Source: Casuarina equisetifolia
Taxonomy: Eukaryota > Streptophyta > Magnoliopsida > Fagales > Casuarinaceae
Length of the DNA stretch: 64,000 nt
Reading direction: 5' to 3'
Assembly (NCBI GenBank): GCA_028551475.1
Contig: CM052357.1
Location: forward strand, 1,426,001 to 1,490,000
Of the stretch, positions 24,601 to 35,377 are shown piece after piece. Position 1 is the stretch's first letter. Each line of letters starts with the position of its first letter. The position numbers and the translations under genes were made by a program. Under the pieces are notes generated by a model. The model did no database searches. It was not told where the DNA came from and saw only the letters and a list, made by a program, of their open reading frames with translations.

Positions 24601-26300
24601 TAAGAATCGTTCCGATTCTCGGCGGCTAGGTTTTCGCAGGAGGGACAGACAGGAATCGGGTCACGCATCGCGGGTCGATTCGCAGGTCTCTGCCGGATCA
24701 ATGTGGTGACGTGTCAAGAGCGTGTGATACACGCGCCTCTGGGTGAGAAGGTTTTCTTCTTCTCTGACAAAACCAAATTCGTAACCCATTCCTACGAGCA
24801 GGTAATGAACATTCTTTTAGAACTACAAAAATTAAAACAACCTTAATATTATTTTTGAGAGATTTAAGAAATGAAGTGTCATTTCGTGGGAAATTGAAAA
24901 GGTTTGAGTTTGTGGTTGTGTAGGGTGTGGTTTCTTAAGTCAAGCTTTATTAAAAAATTTTAAAAAATAAGTCAAGCTTTATTTATCTATTCATTTTTTT
25001 ATTCTTTCATTGTAAAGAACAATTATTTGTAAGGTGATTTCATTTTTTAATACCATTTTAAAAATATTATATTAAAAATATATCATCACATAGAAAAAGA
25101 ATATCAATTCAAGATAAAAATAATATTAATATTATAAATATTTCCAATTATAATTAAGAAAAATCTCTTTCTACTTATATTATTTGATTGAAATAATTAC
25201 ACAAGGGCTAAAGATCATTTGTGAGTATCATACCAATTTAAGTGTTTTTTCTTGCTTGCTTGCTTAATTTTTGGCCCATCAGTTTCGGAAACCTAAAATT
25301 TGAAAGAGTACCATATAATAAATAAAAACATGTGTAGCCTTTGTGTTTCGCATATGACATCATATTTTTCAAACAACAATACGTAGAAATCTAAAAAGAA
25401 AGAAACTCCTAAGCTCAAGTAGTTTTTTGCTTACTTTAATATTTACTAATCATCAACTTTAATTTTAAAAGATAAAAAATCTAATTCGTCTTTAGTCTCC
25501 TGAATACCTCTGATCTATCAAGAATTATTCAAACTAATAAAATTGCAGACTTTTCTTGTTTCCACCCCTACTCTCCTTTTTTTTTTTTTTTTTTTTACCT
25601 TCATGTCCCTCTTCAACTAATTCCTTTTTCATGTTTTAACAACAAGAAGACAAAATAGTTCTACTTTGATTTCTCATGACCTACTAAGCTTATCAGAATT
25701 AAAGCCTTTTCCAAAGGAACCAATGTCCACTAACATTTGGTTGCTTCTTACACAAGCAAAATCCAAGAACCCTAGTTGTCTTTAGTAGATTTTTCATTAT
25801 CCATTATCATAAATGACAGAAGCCAAGGGAAGAAGCTATCCTATAAAATTGAAGGTTGTTTGTTAAAAAAGCTTACCTTTTATTTAAAATATGCTTATAA
25901 AAATATATTTGCATATAAAAAGTATAACCAACCAACATATATATATATATATATATATAATGCGATATACACCTATTTTAGTATATTTCCTTAACTCAAG
26001 CATGAAGGAATATACTTTTTATGAGGATCAGTCTATTTGTAATGTCATGTCTTAAAAATTTTGATATTATGTTAACATATTCATTTTCTTCCTTAAAATT
26101 TACTTATAGAAAAGGAAAATTTCTTTATATCAAAAATATGACATACCAATATATGCTCAATACAAAACTCACATTAATTCTTTTAATATCTTTATATATT
26201 AAAAAAATACTTATACAATTTCATATAATTTAAGACAAAAAAAAATCTTTGCATTTTTAACAAGATTTCTCCTTACACTTCATTTTGTAACACTACAAAC
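21690..26300. repeat. Gene-less duplicated spacer units of the F-box array
   Basis: The text at 21750-22790 matches the spacers at 43050-43900 and 46890-47700 (AATATGAAAAGGTTAATATAA..., the AATGGTTTATCATTTTTATACC block, then ATAACACCACATATA). In those spacers the matching block leads straight into an LRR exon; here it does not. 23150-23990 repeats at about 25060-25880, with a third copy near 36230-36650. The upstream module containing GTCAAGCTTTATTTAT occurs at 24190 and 24955. No F-box or LRR coding text is found between them. I read the region as two or more array units whose genes were deleted. Confidence 0.6.
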
Positions 26301-26506
26301 TCATGGATAGATTGATTTTCAGTTTTTTTTTTTAAAAAAAAGCTTGCCATGTTTAATTTACGTTCAGAAAAATTTTGGTTCCACATAATTTCTCCTTACA
26401 ATTCATTTTGTAACACTACAAACTCATGGATAGATTGATTTTCAGTTTTTTTTTTTGAAAGGCTTGCCATGTTTAATTTATGTTCAGAAAAATTTTGTTT
26501 CCGCAT
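26265..26506 (+). repeat. 123-bp tandem duplication
   Basis: Two adjacent near-identical units (26265-26387 and 26388-26506) both contain CTCATGGATAGATTGATTTT and GCTTGCCATGTTTAATTTA. They differ by a few substitutions and by poly-T/poly-A length. The unit lies about 380 bp downstream of the stop of copy B. Confidence 0.9.
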
Positions 26507-26881
26507 GTTAGCGATGTAAAAAAGAAAAGGGAAAGGAAGGGAGTATACTTGCAGGTATTGAGTACTTAGTAGCTTGGTAACATCTATGGAGATTTCGGCA
26601 CGAGTGGCTGAGATTTTAGCCGCCCCTCTCCCGACAAAATCCTACAGAATTCCCCCCTCCACGTTTTTTTTCAAAATAAAATAAAATTAATGCCTTTGTT
26701 AACAAGTGTTTCATCTATTTAAAATCTTTTGATCTTAAGTTTGACACCCAAGTATATGAATTTTTGTACATGTACCTAAAAAACAAAAAAAAAAAAAACA
26801 AACAAACACACAATGTATATGCAGGAGTTTGCACAATTGAGTGTAAGAAAATTCCAACTATATTTGTACGCGAGCAAGGGA

Positions 26882-28582
26882 TCACCGGAAGGACTTAATT
26901 TCAGGATATCTCCTTAACATATTGGAGCATTGTCGGAAGACCTTAATCTGTTCAGTACATCTTTTATCCAGATTACCTGCCATACTGGCGTTGTCACACA
27001 CACGAATGTCAAGTAATTCGAGTTGAGGACAACCATCAAGTATGGCTTGCAAGCCATCATCTGTCAAATCACTTCCAAGAAGGTGGAGCTTGTGTAGTCC
27101 ACGCATGTTCTGTGCAATTGCAAAGACCTCCTCATCTGACTTAGTGCGATCATTCGAGGGGAACCTGTTGAATTTCAATGTTTTCAAAAGCGGGCAGCAA
27201 CGACCCACGACTTCTAGAGTTTTTTTCGAGAATGAACCAAATGAGATGTCAAGCTCCTCTAGCCATGGAAGTTTTGCAGCTGCTTTCCTTAACCCTTCAT
27301 CGGAAACACTGTACGAACCGTAAGCATTTGAGTTGACTTGAACTGTTAAAACGCCATCAAAAGAAACGATAGAAATGAAGTTGCAGTCTATAAGAGAAAA
27401 GCAAATTTAAATATAAGGAAGAATTCTGCATTTACTAACTCATTTTATGGATATGCAATTCCCAATGAGACCTATAATTCACAAGGAGGGCCACAATGCG
27501 ATTATGTGCTGTTACAATTAAATTTAAGAATAAAGACATTGATTATTTTCTACAATTATGAAACCTAAGTTTTGTATATTAAGGCTTTTCTCAAATTATA
27601 CATAAGTAAGATTAATTTTCCTGAGCATGGTGATGTGACATGATCCCTTACTTCTCTTGGAAAAATCAGAGATTGAAAGCCTCTCACTTGACCACCAATG
27701 TTTATTTAATTTTTTAATGAAATAGGGACATTGTTTTTGTCATTTATATTAATAATATAGGCTGATTAAAATGTCAGACATGTTAAAAAACACATAGGAT
27801 AATACCTAACCCCTCATAAATCTAATAAATGAGTTCAAAATATTAAAGAAATAAAAACACAAATTGGCTAGCATAGATATATAGCCATTAATAGAAAATA
27901 AAAGATTATATTAAATAAACCATCACAGAAAGCAAAAATTAACTGAGGGAGCCTGTTTGAGGCTTAGCTAATCTTTTCATAAACTTTTCCTGCATTTGCT
28001 AGGTAGAGAGCCTTTTCCTAAGCATGTATATTACACTTAAGAGTCTAAATGGAGGGTATAAATAAAATAATAAATTTTCATGCAAGGATAAGACTTAAAT
28101 TTTTTCTATTAAAGTTTTTCTCTAATTATACATAAAAATATATTTTGAACAACCCTTTAAGTTTCTTTGTTATTTGGTGAAATATTAAAAGAGATAATTG
28201 TTAAAAGAGAAGCAAACTTAAGTATGAAGAAAAATTTTGCATCTACTAACTCATTTTCCTGGATATGCATTCCCCATCAAAGCCTAAAATATAGGTACCT
28301 CTCGACGATGTTCCTGAGGACCACGTCGTCGCCGTAAAGCCCCAAGACAACATCCACCAGCTGGCCGCAGCTGCGAGCGACGGCTTCGCGGCAAAACAGC
28401 CTGTTCTTACTCTTGTCGTACGTCAAATTCCGGCTTCTGAAAAAGCGCATGTCGATGGAGTGCCACATCGACGGCTCCTTGCAGAGCCTAGGCCACGTCG
28501 AGCACACCTTCTGCGCGCTCATTAGGATCTCCACGGCGCCCAACTTCAGAAGAATCAACTTCGTCAATTCAGGGGCGGGGCC
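26882..28582 (-). pseudogene. SKIP19-like F-box/LRR, copy B (pseudogene)
   Basis: The F-box exon homology spans 28582..28299 and the LRR exon 27342..26882, with the family phase-2 splice sites kept. Exon 1 has no ATG: upstream of PELTKLILLKLGAVEIL the N-terminal codons are replaced by unrelated GC-rich text. In exon 2 about 8 bp are missing near the start, between KCLRF and SDEGL, which shifts the frame. Beyond the shift the LRR text is well kept (CCPLLKTLKF, IAQNMRGLHKLHLLGSDL, DDGLQAILDGCPQLELLDI, GNLDKRCTEQIK). It ends early without the DSTDDYEY tail. Two independent defects make a functional product unlikely. Confidence 0.85.
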
Positions 28583-28599
28583 CTGGCTCAGTGGCGTTC

Positions 28600-29510
28600 T
28601 CTGAGCCGAGATAAATAATAGTCTTCGATTGGTACTTATTATGTTGCTTAAATTTTAAGCTAGTAGGATTAGGTTTTGGACTTAAATTTTTATGTAAGTA
28701 TGAAACCTAAATTTTTTTTATTAAGGGTTTTCTCAAATTATACATTGGTAGGATTCTTTCCATAATCACGTTTATCAAACTTGAAGTCAAAATTAAAATA
28801 AGGATAAAATAATTTTTAGGCAAGTGTTCACCTAAATTTTGTCAACTAAAGCTGCTCTCAAATTATATATTAATAGTTTCTTTTCCTAATCATATTTGTT
28901 ACACATAGACTTAAAATCAAGGGTAAAAATATAATAATAAATTTTCATGCAAGTGTAAGACTTTAATTTTGTCCATAGAACTTTTTCCTATTTTTTTTTG
29001 TATAAAGATAAATTATATTAATAAAAATTAAAATATAGAAGTACAAAGACATACCCTAATATTACAAAAGTTATCACATATATCAAAGGAAACAAGTTGT
29101 AAACTTTCAAATTTCATTTAAGATAATATTTTCTTAAATTTTTTTTTATATTACTAAACAAAAAAGCTCTTTATCATATTACTTTATTTATTTCATTTAA
29201 TCTAATATAGTAAATGTAAGCTAAAAGTGATATCTAAAAAAATTAGAGTTTGATTATCAATTACAATTTCTCATTCCATCATCTAATGGAGTTATATACT
29301 AAAATGTATTTTAAAAAACCTTTTAAGTTTCTTTGCTACTTGTTCAATTTTCTTTAATGTCTGTGGAACATCATCATCCACAATATCTTTTTAGCATAAG
29401 ATTCTCACAATATAAATAGATCCGGATTATCTACTTAGAAAAGAAAACGCCACATATGTAGACATATAAATCAAGATAAAATGATTACAGCAAGTCCAAT
29501 ATTTTTACCT
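28600..29510. other. Spacer between copies B and C
   Basis: AT-rich, with shared array text such as GCAAGTGTAAGAC...CTCAAATTATACAT, which also occurs in several array introns, and the ACGCCACATATGTAGACAT block just before the copy C stop. No gene. Confidence 0.6.
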
Positions 29511-31550
29511 TCAAAAGGGCGGGCAAAAGTTAATGGAGGAACGATACTCATAGTCATCGGTGGAATCAAGGGGTCGCCGGAAGTCTTTAATACGTTCTGC
29601 CGCTCTTTCTCCTAGATTATCAGCTAAAGTAGCGTTGAAACACCGACGAATGTCAAGTGATTCAAGGTGAGGGCAAGCATCAAGTATGGCTTGCAAGCCA
29701 TCATCTGTCAGACTAGTTTGAAGAAGCTGGAGGTGGCGTAGTTCAGACATATTTTGTAGCAGTGCAAAGGCCCACTTATTGTATTCATTGAGAGGTTGTA
29801 GCTCATTGCCGTTGATTTTGAGTGTTTTCAGAAGCGGGCAATAGCTACCCACAAGTGCTAGGGCGTCTCTCGAGAATGAACAGTAAGAGACGTCAAGTTC
29901 CTCCAGCAATGGAAGTTTCGCAGTCGATTCAATCAATCCTCTATCTGAAATTTGAAAGCAATATGGGAGACGCAGGCATTTGAGCTGACTTGACCTGTTA
30001 AAACACCATGAAAAGAAATGACAGAAATCAAGTGGCCATCATTAACATAAAAGCAAACTTAAATATCAGGAAGAATTCTCTATCTATTAACTCATTTTCG
30101 AGTATATGCAATCCCCATTGGGGCCTGCAATGTGAGTATGTGCTATCAAGGTTAAATTTAAGCACAAACTTTGTCTATTGGGGTAATTATGGTTTTTTCT
30201 TCTAATCATATCTATTAGATATGAAGTCAAAATTAAGGATAATGATAAAATGATAACTTTTCATGCTTGTCAAATAAGATTTATCTTAACTCAGATATAA
30301 GCGGTTTCATTTCCTAATCATTGCTTACGCATGGAGCCAAAATTAAAGGTAAGAATAAAATAATATCTTTTCATGATTTCCCATATGGTTTTGATAATCA
30401 ACCCAAACATCTTGGGACTTTTGTGTTTATTAATGAGTATGCAAAGTCATGTCTTTAGTAATGATAATAGTATACTTTTTAGTTGGAATTTAGAATCTAA
30501 CTGGAACTACATGAAAAACTTGCCAAAACAATGAAATAAGGAAAGAGAAAAAAAAAAGTGAGTAAACAAATGTGACTTTTGTTGAATGAACCTTTATACC
30601 TCTTCCCTATTTATATACTTTTGTTAGAGAATTCAAAAATCAAGCTTAAACTTCAATGAAACATACTTACAAAAATCAAATTCAAAATTTCATTTACATA
30701 AATAAAAGTAAAAATTTCAAAATACAAAAATTAGACTTAAAAATTAAATGAAACTAACAAAGATTGTAATATAAATGAGGCATGTGTGTAAGTGTGCTAA
30801 CTATGGTTCACCTTTTAATATTTCTATTGCATGTGAATTTTGAGATGGGTCTTCCTATTTTCACATAGTATTAGTGCTATGACTCGTTTTCTAATATGAC
30901 CCTTCACATCTCAATTTTTATTCACATCATCCTATTACTTTCAATGTGAAAGGGGTGTGTAGAGGATGTTATCCATCATTAAAAGTGTAAATACTTATGC
31001 TTGGCCTTAGTGAAAACAAGAGCATATCTTATATTACCTTTGAATTTCAGAATGAGTTACCCAACTTTAACATTTGAATAGTTTGGTGGGTGACGAAGAA
31101 TGTGACCACGTGTTAGCAAACTTTGAACAACAAGAAGCCCTTGAGCGTTTTTAAGTATATAAATAATCTCCCTTTCTCGCACAAAATCCAAATAAAATCT
31201 GAGCAAAAGACGAAGTAAATTGACTACCTGTCGGCGATGTACTTGAGGAGCTCGTCCGTGCCGCAGCACTTAACTTTGATATTGGTCAACTGGCCGCAGC
31301 TCCGATCGACGGCTTCGCAGCCAAGCAGCGTGCACTCGTCGGATTCAATCCACCGGTTTCCGGAATTGCTCATGTCAACGGAGCACCACATCGATGGCTC
31401 CTTGCAGAGCCTACGCCACGTCGAGCACACCTTCTGCACGCTCGTTAGGATGTCGACGGCGCCCACCCTCAGAAGGATCGATTCCGTCAATTCAAGTGGC
31501 AGACCTACCCAGTCACGGAAGTCGTTGGCGACGTCCGGGGGAGAATCCAT
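29511..31550 (-). CDS. SKIP19-like F-box/LRR protein, copy C (intact, short tail)
   Basis: Exons 31550..31228 and 29994..29511 join in phase 2 (GACAG|GTAGTC donor, TTTTAACAG acceptor) to give 268 residues. The start MDSPPDVANDFRDW is shared with other copies. F-box LPLELTESILLRVGAVDIL...VCSTWRRLCKEPSMW; then CEAVDRSCGQLTNIKV and GTDELLKYIAD; LRRs include LPYCFQISDRGL, KLPLLEELDVSYCSF, YCPLLKTLKI, MSELRHLQLLQTSL, DDGLQAILDACPHLESLDI and ERAAERIKDFRRPLDSTDD. The protein stops soon after YEYRSS, so the acidic tail of copy A is missing. No stop or frameshift is seen. Role inferred as an SCF substrate receptor; expression is unknown. Confidence 0.88.
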
Positions 31551-31587
31551 TGCAAGATTGTACTAGAAAGCGTCATACCAACGGAAT

Positions 31588-31595
31588 TATATATA
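31588..31595 (-). promoter_or_regulatory. TATA-like box of copy C
   Basis: TATATATAA on the minus strand lies about 40 bp before the ATG. If used, the leader would be only about 10-20 nt, so a more distal start is also possible. Confidence 0.35.
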
Positions 31596-31647
31596 GGTGT
31601 GGCCTGAACACCAAAGAGAGCACCGACGGTCAATCACAACTAAATTA

Positions 31648-31848
31648 TAAAATCAATTTCAAACAGAATTTTTTATAAGATAGAAATCAATTCAAATTTC
31701 TAGACTTAAATAATGAAAATCAATTTCAAACAGAATTTTTTATAAGATAGAAATCAGTTCAAATTTCTAGACTTAAATAATGAAAATCAATTTCAAACAG
31801 AATTTTTTATATGATAGAAATCAATTCAACTTTCTAGCCTTAAATAAT
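31648..31848 (+). repeat. Three tandem 67-bp units upstream of copy C
   Basis: Units begin at 31648, 31715 and 31782. Each contains AATCAATTTCAAACAGAATT and TTCTAGACTTAAATAAT with only a few differences. They lie 100-300 bp upstream of the copy C start codon, in its promoter region. Confidence 0.93.
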
Positions 31849-31849
31849 G

Positions 31850-33015
31850 AAGGTTGTTATTTAGATTTTAATTACAAGCAACGAGCTTGTGATTTGATGG
31901 GGGAGGTGAAAACGTTTCAAGTTTGTTTTTCTGTAGTGTGCTCTTTCTTGAGCAAACTTTATTTATCTATTTATTAGTTTATTTTTTTAATTGTAAATAA
32001 TAACTATTAGAAAGGTGGTTTCTTTCTTTAATAACATTTTTAGTTTTTTTTAATAATTAGTAATTTAAAAGAATAGATATCATCACATTAAAAATATAAA
32101 GTCAAGATAAAAAAAAATATTATTTTCAATGGTGAAAAAAAAAAACTCTTTGTATCTCAAAAAGAATATCTTGCATGTACTAGCACATTAAACAATCTAA
32201 CAGCTTTTATTAAATAAGTTGAGATTTAAATAATCTGACGGCCTTTATTAAATTCCTAACCTAGTAAGATTAGATTTTGGACTCTAAAGTAACTGAATTT
32301 CAAGCTCCTCCAACAACTGGGTGTTGAATTCTTAAAATTATAGTTTTTTTTTATTTATAACCAAAGTAAGTTTAATACTTACTTAATGAAGTAATTTATT
32401 TAAATGAGTTTAATCTCTTTCTAGGCCTCCCTTTAGGCCTCAAAATGCAGCCCCCTTGGGCTGACAAAAAGCCTGGGATTTTTCTGGAGATGGGGTTGTG
32501 TCGTTTAAGCCGTGCTGGTGTTTCTTAACCTTCGTCCTTTCCTTTCAACAAGAAACCACCATGACAGTCCGTTCAAGTATGCCTATGACAAAAATCTTTC
32601 GAGATTGAAAGAAAACTTTACAATGAAAATGACTATGCCTATGACAAAAATCAAGTTTGTGAAAGCTTGATTCACTTAATTTGTCAATTTTCATATCAAA
32701 AAGCTCCTTTTTTTTTCATTAGAATTAAAAGGAAAAGATAATGTTTCAAGGAAACACCTTTAAAGTTGTTCGAAATATTTGAGAAACTATCCGTGCTTCT
32801 TGTGTATATAGAACAGCAATTATCCACAACATGTTTCTAGCATAAAGCTCTCACAATATGTTTAGGGAAGAAAACACCACATATGAACATATATAAGCGA
32901 TATGATAGTCCAAAGTAGTTTTAAGTGAGATAAAATGATTACAAAAAATCTAATATTTTTTCCCTTTAAACAAGCCAATAGTTGATGAAAACATTCAAAC
33001 TATCGGCACAGCTAC
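31850..33015. other. Spacer between copies C and D
   Basis: Contains the array's upstream module (near 31900-32040) and, at 32500-32950, the block that precedes LRR exons in other copies (ACACCACATATGAACATATA). No gene. Confidence 0.6.
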
Positions 33016-35377
33016 TTAGAATTTGAAATATCTTCGAAGGAACCACGGAGTTGCTCGTACAAAGTCGTCGAAGCCATCGTAGTCGGAGGTGATGTTACTT
33101 TTACTTTTAGGATACTCATAGTCATCGGTGGAATCAAAGGGTCCTCGGAAGTCTTTAATCTGCTCGGCACATCTTTTTCCCAAATTTCCTGCTAGAGTGA
33201 CGCCGAAACACCGACGAATGTCTAGTGATTCGAGGTGAGGACAGCGATCAAGCATGGCCTGCACGCCAACATCTGTCAAATTTTTTCCAACAAGCTGGAC
33301 ATGGCGTATTTCAGGCATGTACTGTGCAATTGCAAAGGCCTCAACATTATGTTCATAGCGGCCGTAGCCATTGCGTTTGAGTGTTTTCAGAAGTGGGCAA
33401 CTGCGGCCCACAGCTGCCAGAAGATCTCTTGAGATTGAACAGTAAGAGATGTCAAGCTCCTCCAGCAATGGAAGTTTTGCAGCCGCTTTACTCAACCGTT
33501 CACCGGAAATGTCGCAACTTAAGAGTCTCAGGCGTTTGAGCTTACTTGCACTATTAAAATGGCATCAGAACAGAACAAAAAAAAAAGAAAAACAGAAATC
33601 AAGTAGCAGCCATTAACAAACAAGCAAACTTAAATATAAGGAAGAATTCTGCATCTACTAACTCAGTTTCATGGATGTGCAATTTCCAGATGAGGTTACT
33701 TACGGGGTTATTATAAATGGTTTATCTATGGCCGGGAGATTGGAGGAAGCCATGGATTACTTTAAGCTTTGTAGCAGTGATGGGGTGGAGGCTCCACCAG
33801 GCTGGGAGAGTGAAGGAAGCTGAAAGGCTTTTTGAAGAAATGGTTGAGAAGGGATGTCCCTGGGATTCACACTGCTACAATGCTCTTATTAATGCTCTGC
33901 CTGAGTGTGACAAAATTGATGAAGCATTAATACTAATTAGTAGAATGGAAGAGGAGGATTGTGGTCAGACTGTTTATAAATACACAATACTAATCAGTGG
34001 ACTGTTCAGTGAACATAGAAATGCAGAGGCGTTGAAGATGTGGGACATGATGGTTGATAAGGGTGTCACACTAACTGCTGCTTCTTTTAAGGTCCTCTCA
34101 ATTGGCCTTTGCCTTTCAGGGAAAGTAGCTAGAGCTTGCAAGATCCTAGATGAATTAGCTTCAAGGGGTATCGGCCCAGAGACAGCTTTCGAGGATATGA
34201 TCACTGTGCTGTGCAAAAACCGGCCGCATCAAGGAGGCCTGCACGCTGGCTGATGGGATTGTTGATAGGGGTAGAGAAATACCAGGGAGAGTTAGTACAA
34301 TTCTAATCAATCCGCAAAATTCTAATCAATGCCTTGCGGAAAGCAGGCAGTGCAGACTTAGGCAGCATTAAAAGGAGAGTGAAGTTTCGGCTTCCGTTTG
34401 AAAATTGAACCTTTTGCTAGAGTTTTGGCTCTGTACTTAGATGGAGTTTCACCTTTTGCCATGGGATCCAAGATTGGCATTAGAATGTCTATCATTTAAA
34501 GACATGAAGCTGTTTTAGACATCCAGTTTATCCATGCACTTTATAGATTCAATAAACAACCAAATTTGCCATAAATGTTTTGAACTTCTCAGGGGGATTT
34601 ATGAATTCTTCTTGACTCAATATGGTGGTAGACAAGACTGATCAATAGTCTTCAGCTACTTGGGACTTCCATGTGGTTATGTTGAGTATTTGTGTGATCT
34701 TAAGGTCAGTATTTCAGCATGCCAGGAATAGTCCTTCCTTATTGCATTAGAACTTGAAATTGTTTCAAATAAACCATTCAAAACGTCTGCTTGGATGGGT
34801 TTTTCTATGGGGGTCTGACCAATACCAATGACTACTATTCCAATGGCAATTGGGCTTTGACATTCTCCCTCACTTAAGCCCATGTTGTCCCAGCCATATT
34901 GCCTTTCACAAGACTGCCCCCTCCTCTTCCCTAACATTCCCAAACCAAAGGTTTCCCGGGCGACCATTGGAGTTAGAGCAAGTGTGGATTTCATCCGTAA
35001 AAGATTCGAATCATAATCCAAATCAAATCCAAACAAAACACGAAGTAAATTGGGTACCTTCTGGTGATGTCCTTGAGGAGCCGGGTGGTGCCGAAATACT
35101 CAATGTTGATATCGACCACTTGCCCGCAGCTCCGACTGACGGCTTCACGGCACAACGGCCTGAGCTTTTCGTGTCTTATCGCCGGGTTTCTGTGACTGCA
35201 CATGTCGACGGAGCGCCACACTGACGGCTCCTTGCAGAGCCTGCGCCACGAGGAGCACACCATCTGCACGCTTATCAGGATCTCCACGGCGCCCAGCCTC
35301 AAAAGGATCGACTCCATCAGTTCTCCGGGCAGATCTGGCCAGTTACGGTAGTTGTCTGCCTCGTCCGCAGAACCCAT
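33016..35377 (-). CDS. SKIP19-like F-box/LRR protein, copy D (intact)
   Basis: Exons 35377..35058 and 33550..33016 join in phase 2 (AGAAG|GTACCC donor, TTTTAATAG acceptor) to give 284 residues. F-box LPGELMESILLRLGAVEIL...VCSSWRRLCKEPSVW, then CREAVSRSCGQVVDINIEYF. LRRs include LSCDISGERL, KLPLLEELDISYCSI, SCPLLKTLKR, AIAQYMPEIRHVQLVGKNL, DVGVQAMLDRCPHLESLDI and GNLGKRCAEQIKDF. The tail is STDDYEYPKSKSNITSDYDGFDDF followed by a basic/aromatic end. The 1,507-bp intron contains an antisense PPR gene fragment (33690-34408), which may affect splicing or antisense transcription. All frames are open, so it is possibly functional. Confidence 0.87.
33690..34408 (+). pseudogene. Truncated PPR gene fragment (At1g03560-like) inside the intron of copy D
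   Basis: The plus strand carries pentatricopeptide repeat text: PDEVTYGVIINGLSMAGRLE, then AGRVKEAERLFEEMVEKG, SHCYNALINAL, VYKYTILISGLFSEHRNAEA, MWDMMVDKG, LSIGLCLSGKVARACKILDE. In another frame it continues GRIKEACTLADGIVDRGRE...VSTILIN and later IKRRVKF. The order and wording match the C-terminal half of the Arabidopsis mitochondrial PPR protein At1g03560 as I know it. It is not functional. It has no start, about 13 codons are missing after KLCSSDGVE, a frameshift follows VLCKN, a ~17-bp tandem duplication (AATTCTAATCAAT twice) lies at 34299-34330, and a further deletion precedes the terminal TGA. The left junction lies directly after intron text shared with other copies. Confidence 0.88.

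Noticed and set aside
28413-28604. Plus-strand ORFs opposite the F-box exons (also at 31237, 38396, 41230, 45273 and 54354)
   Set aside because: They recur because the F-box exon is conserved on the other strand. They are shadows, not genes.
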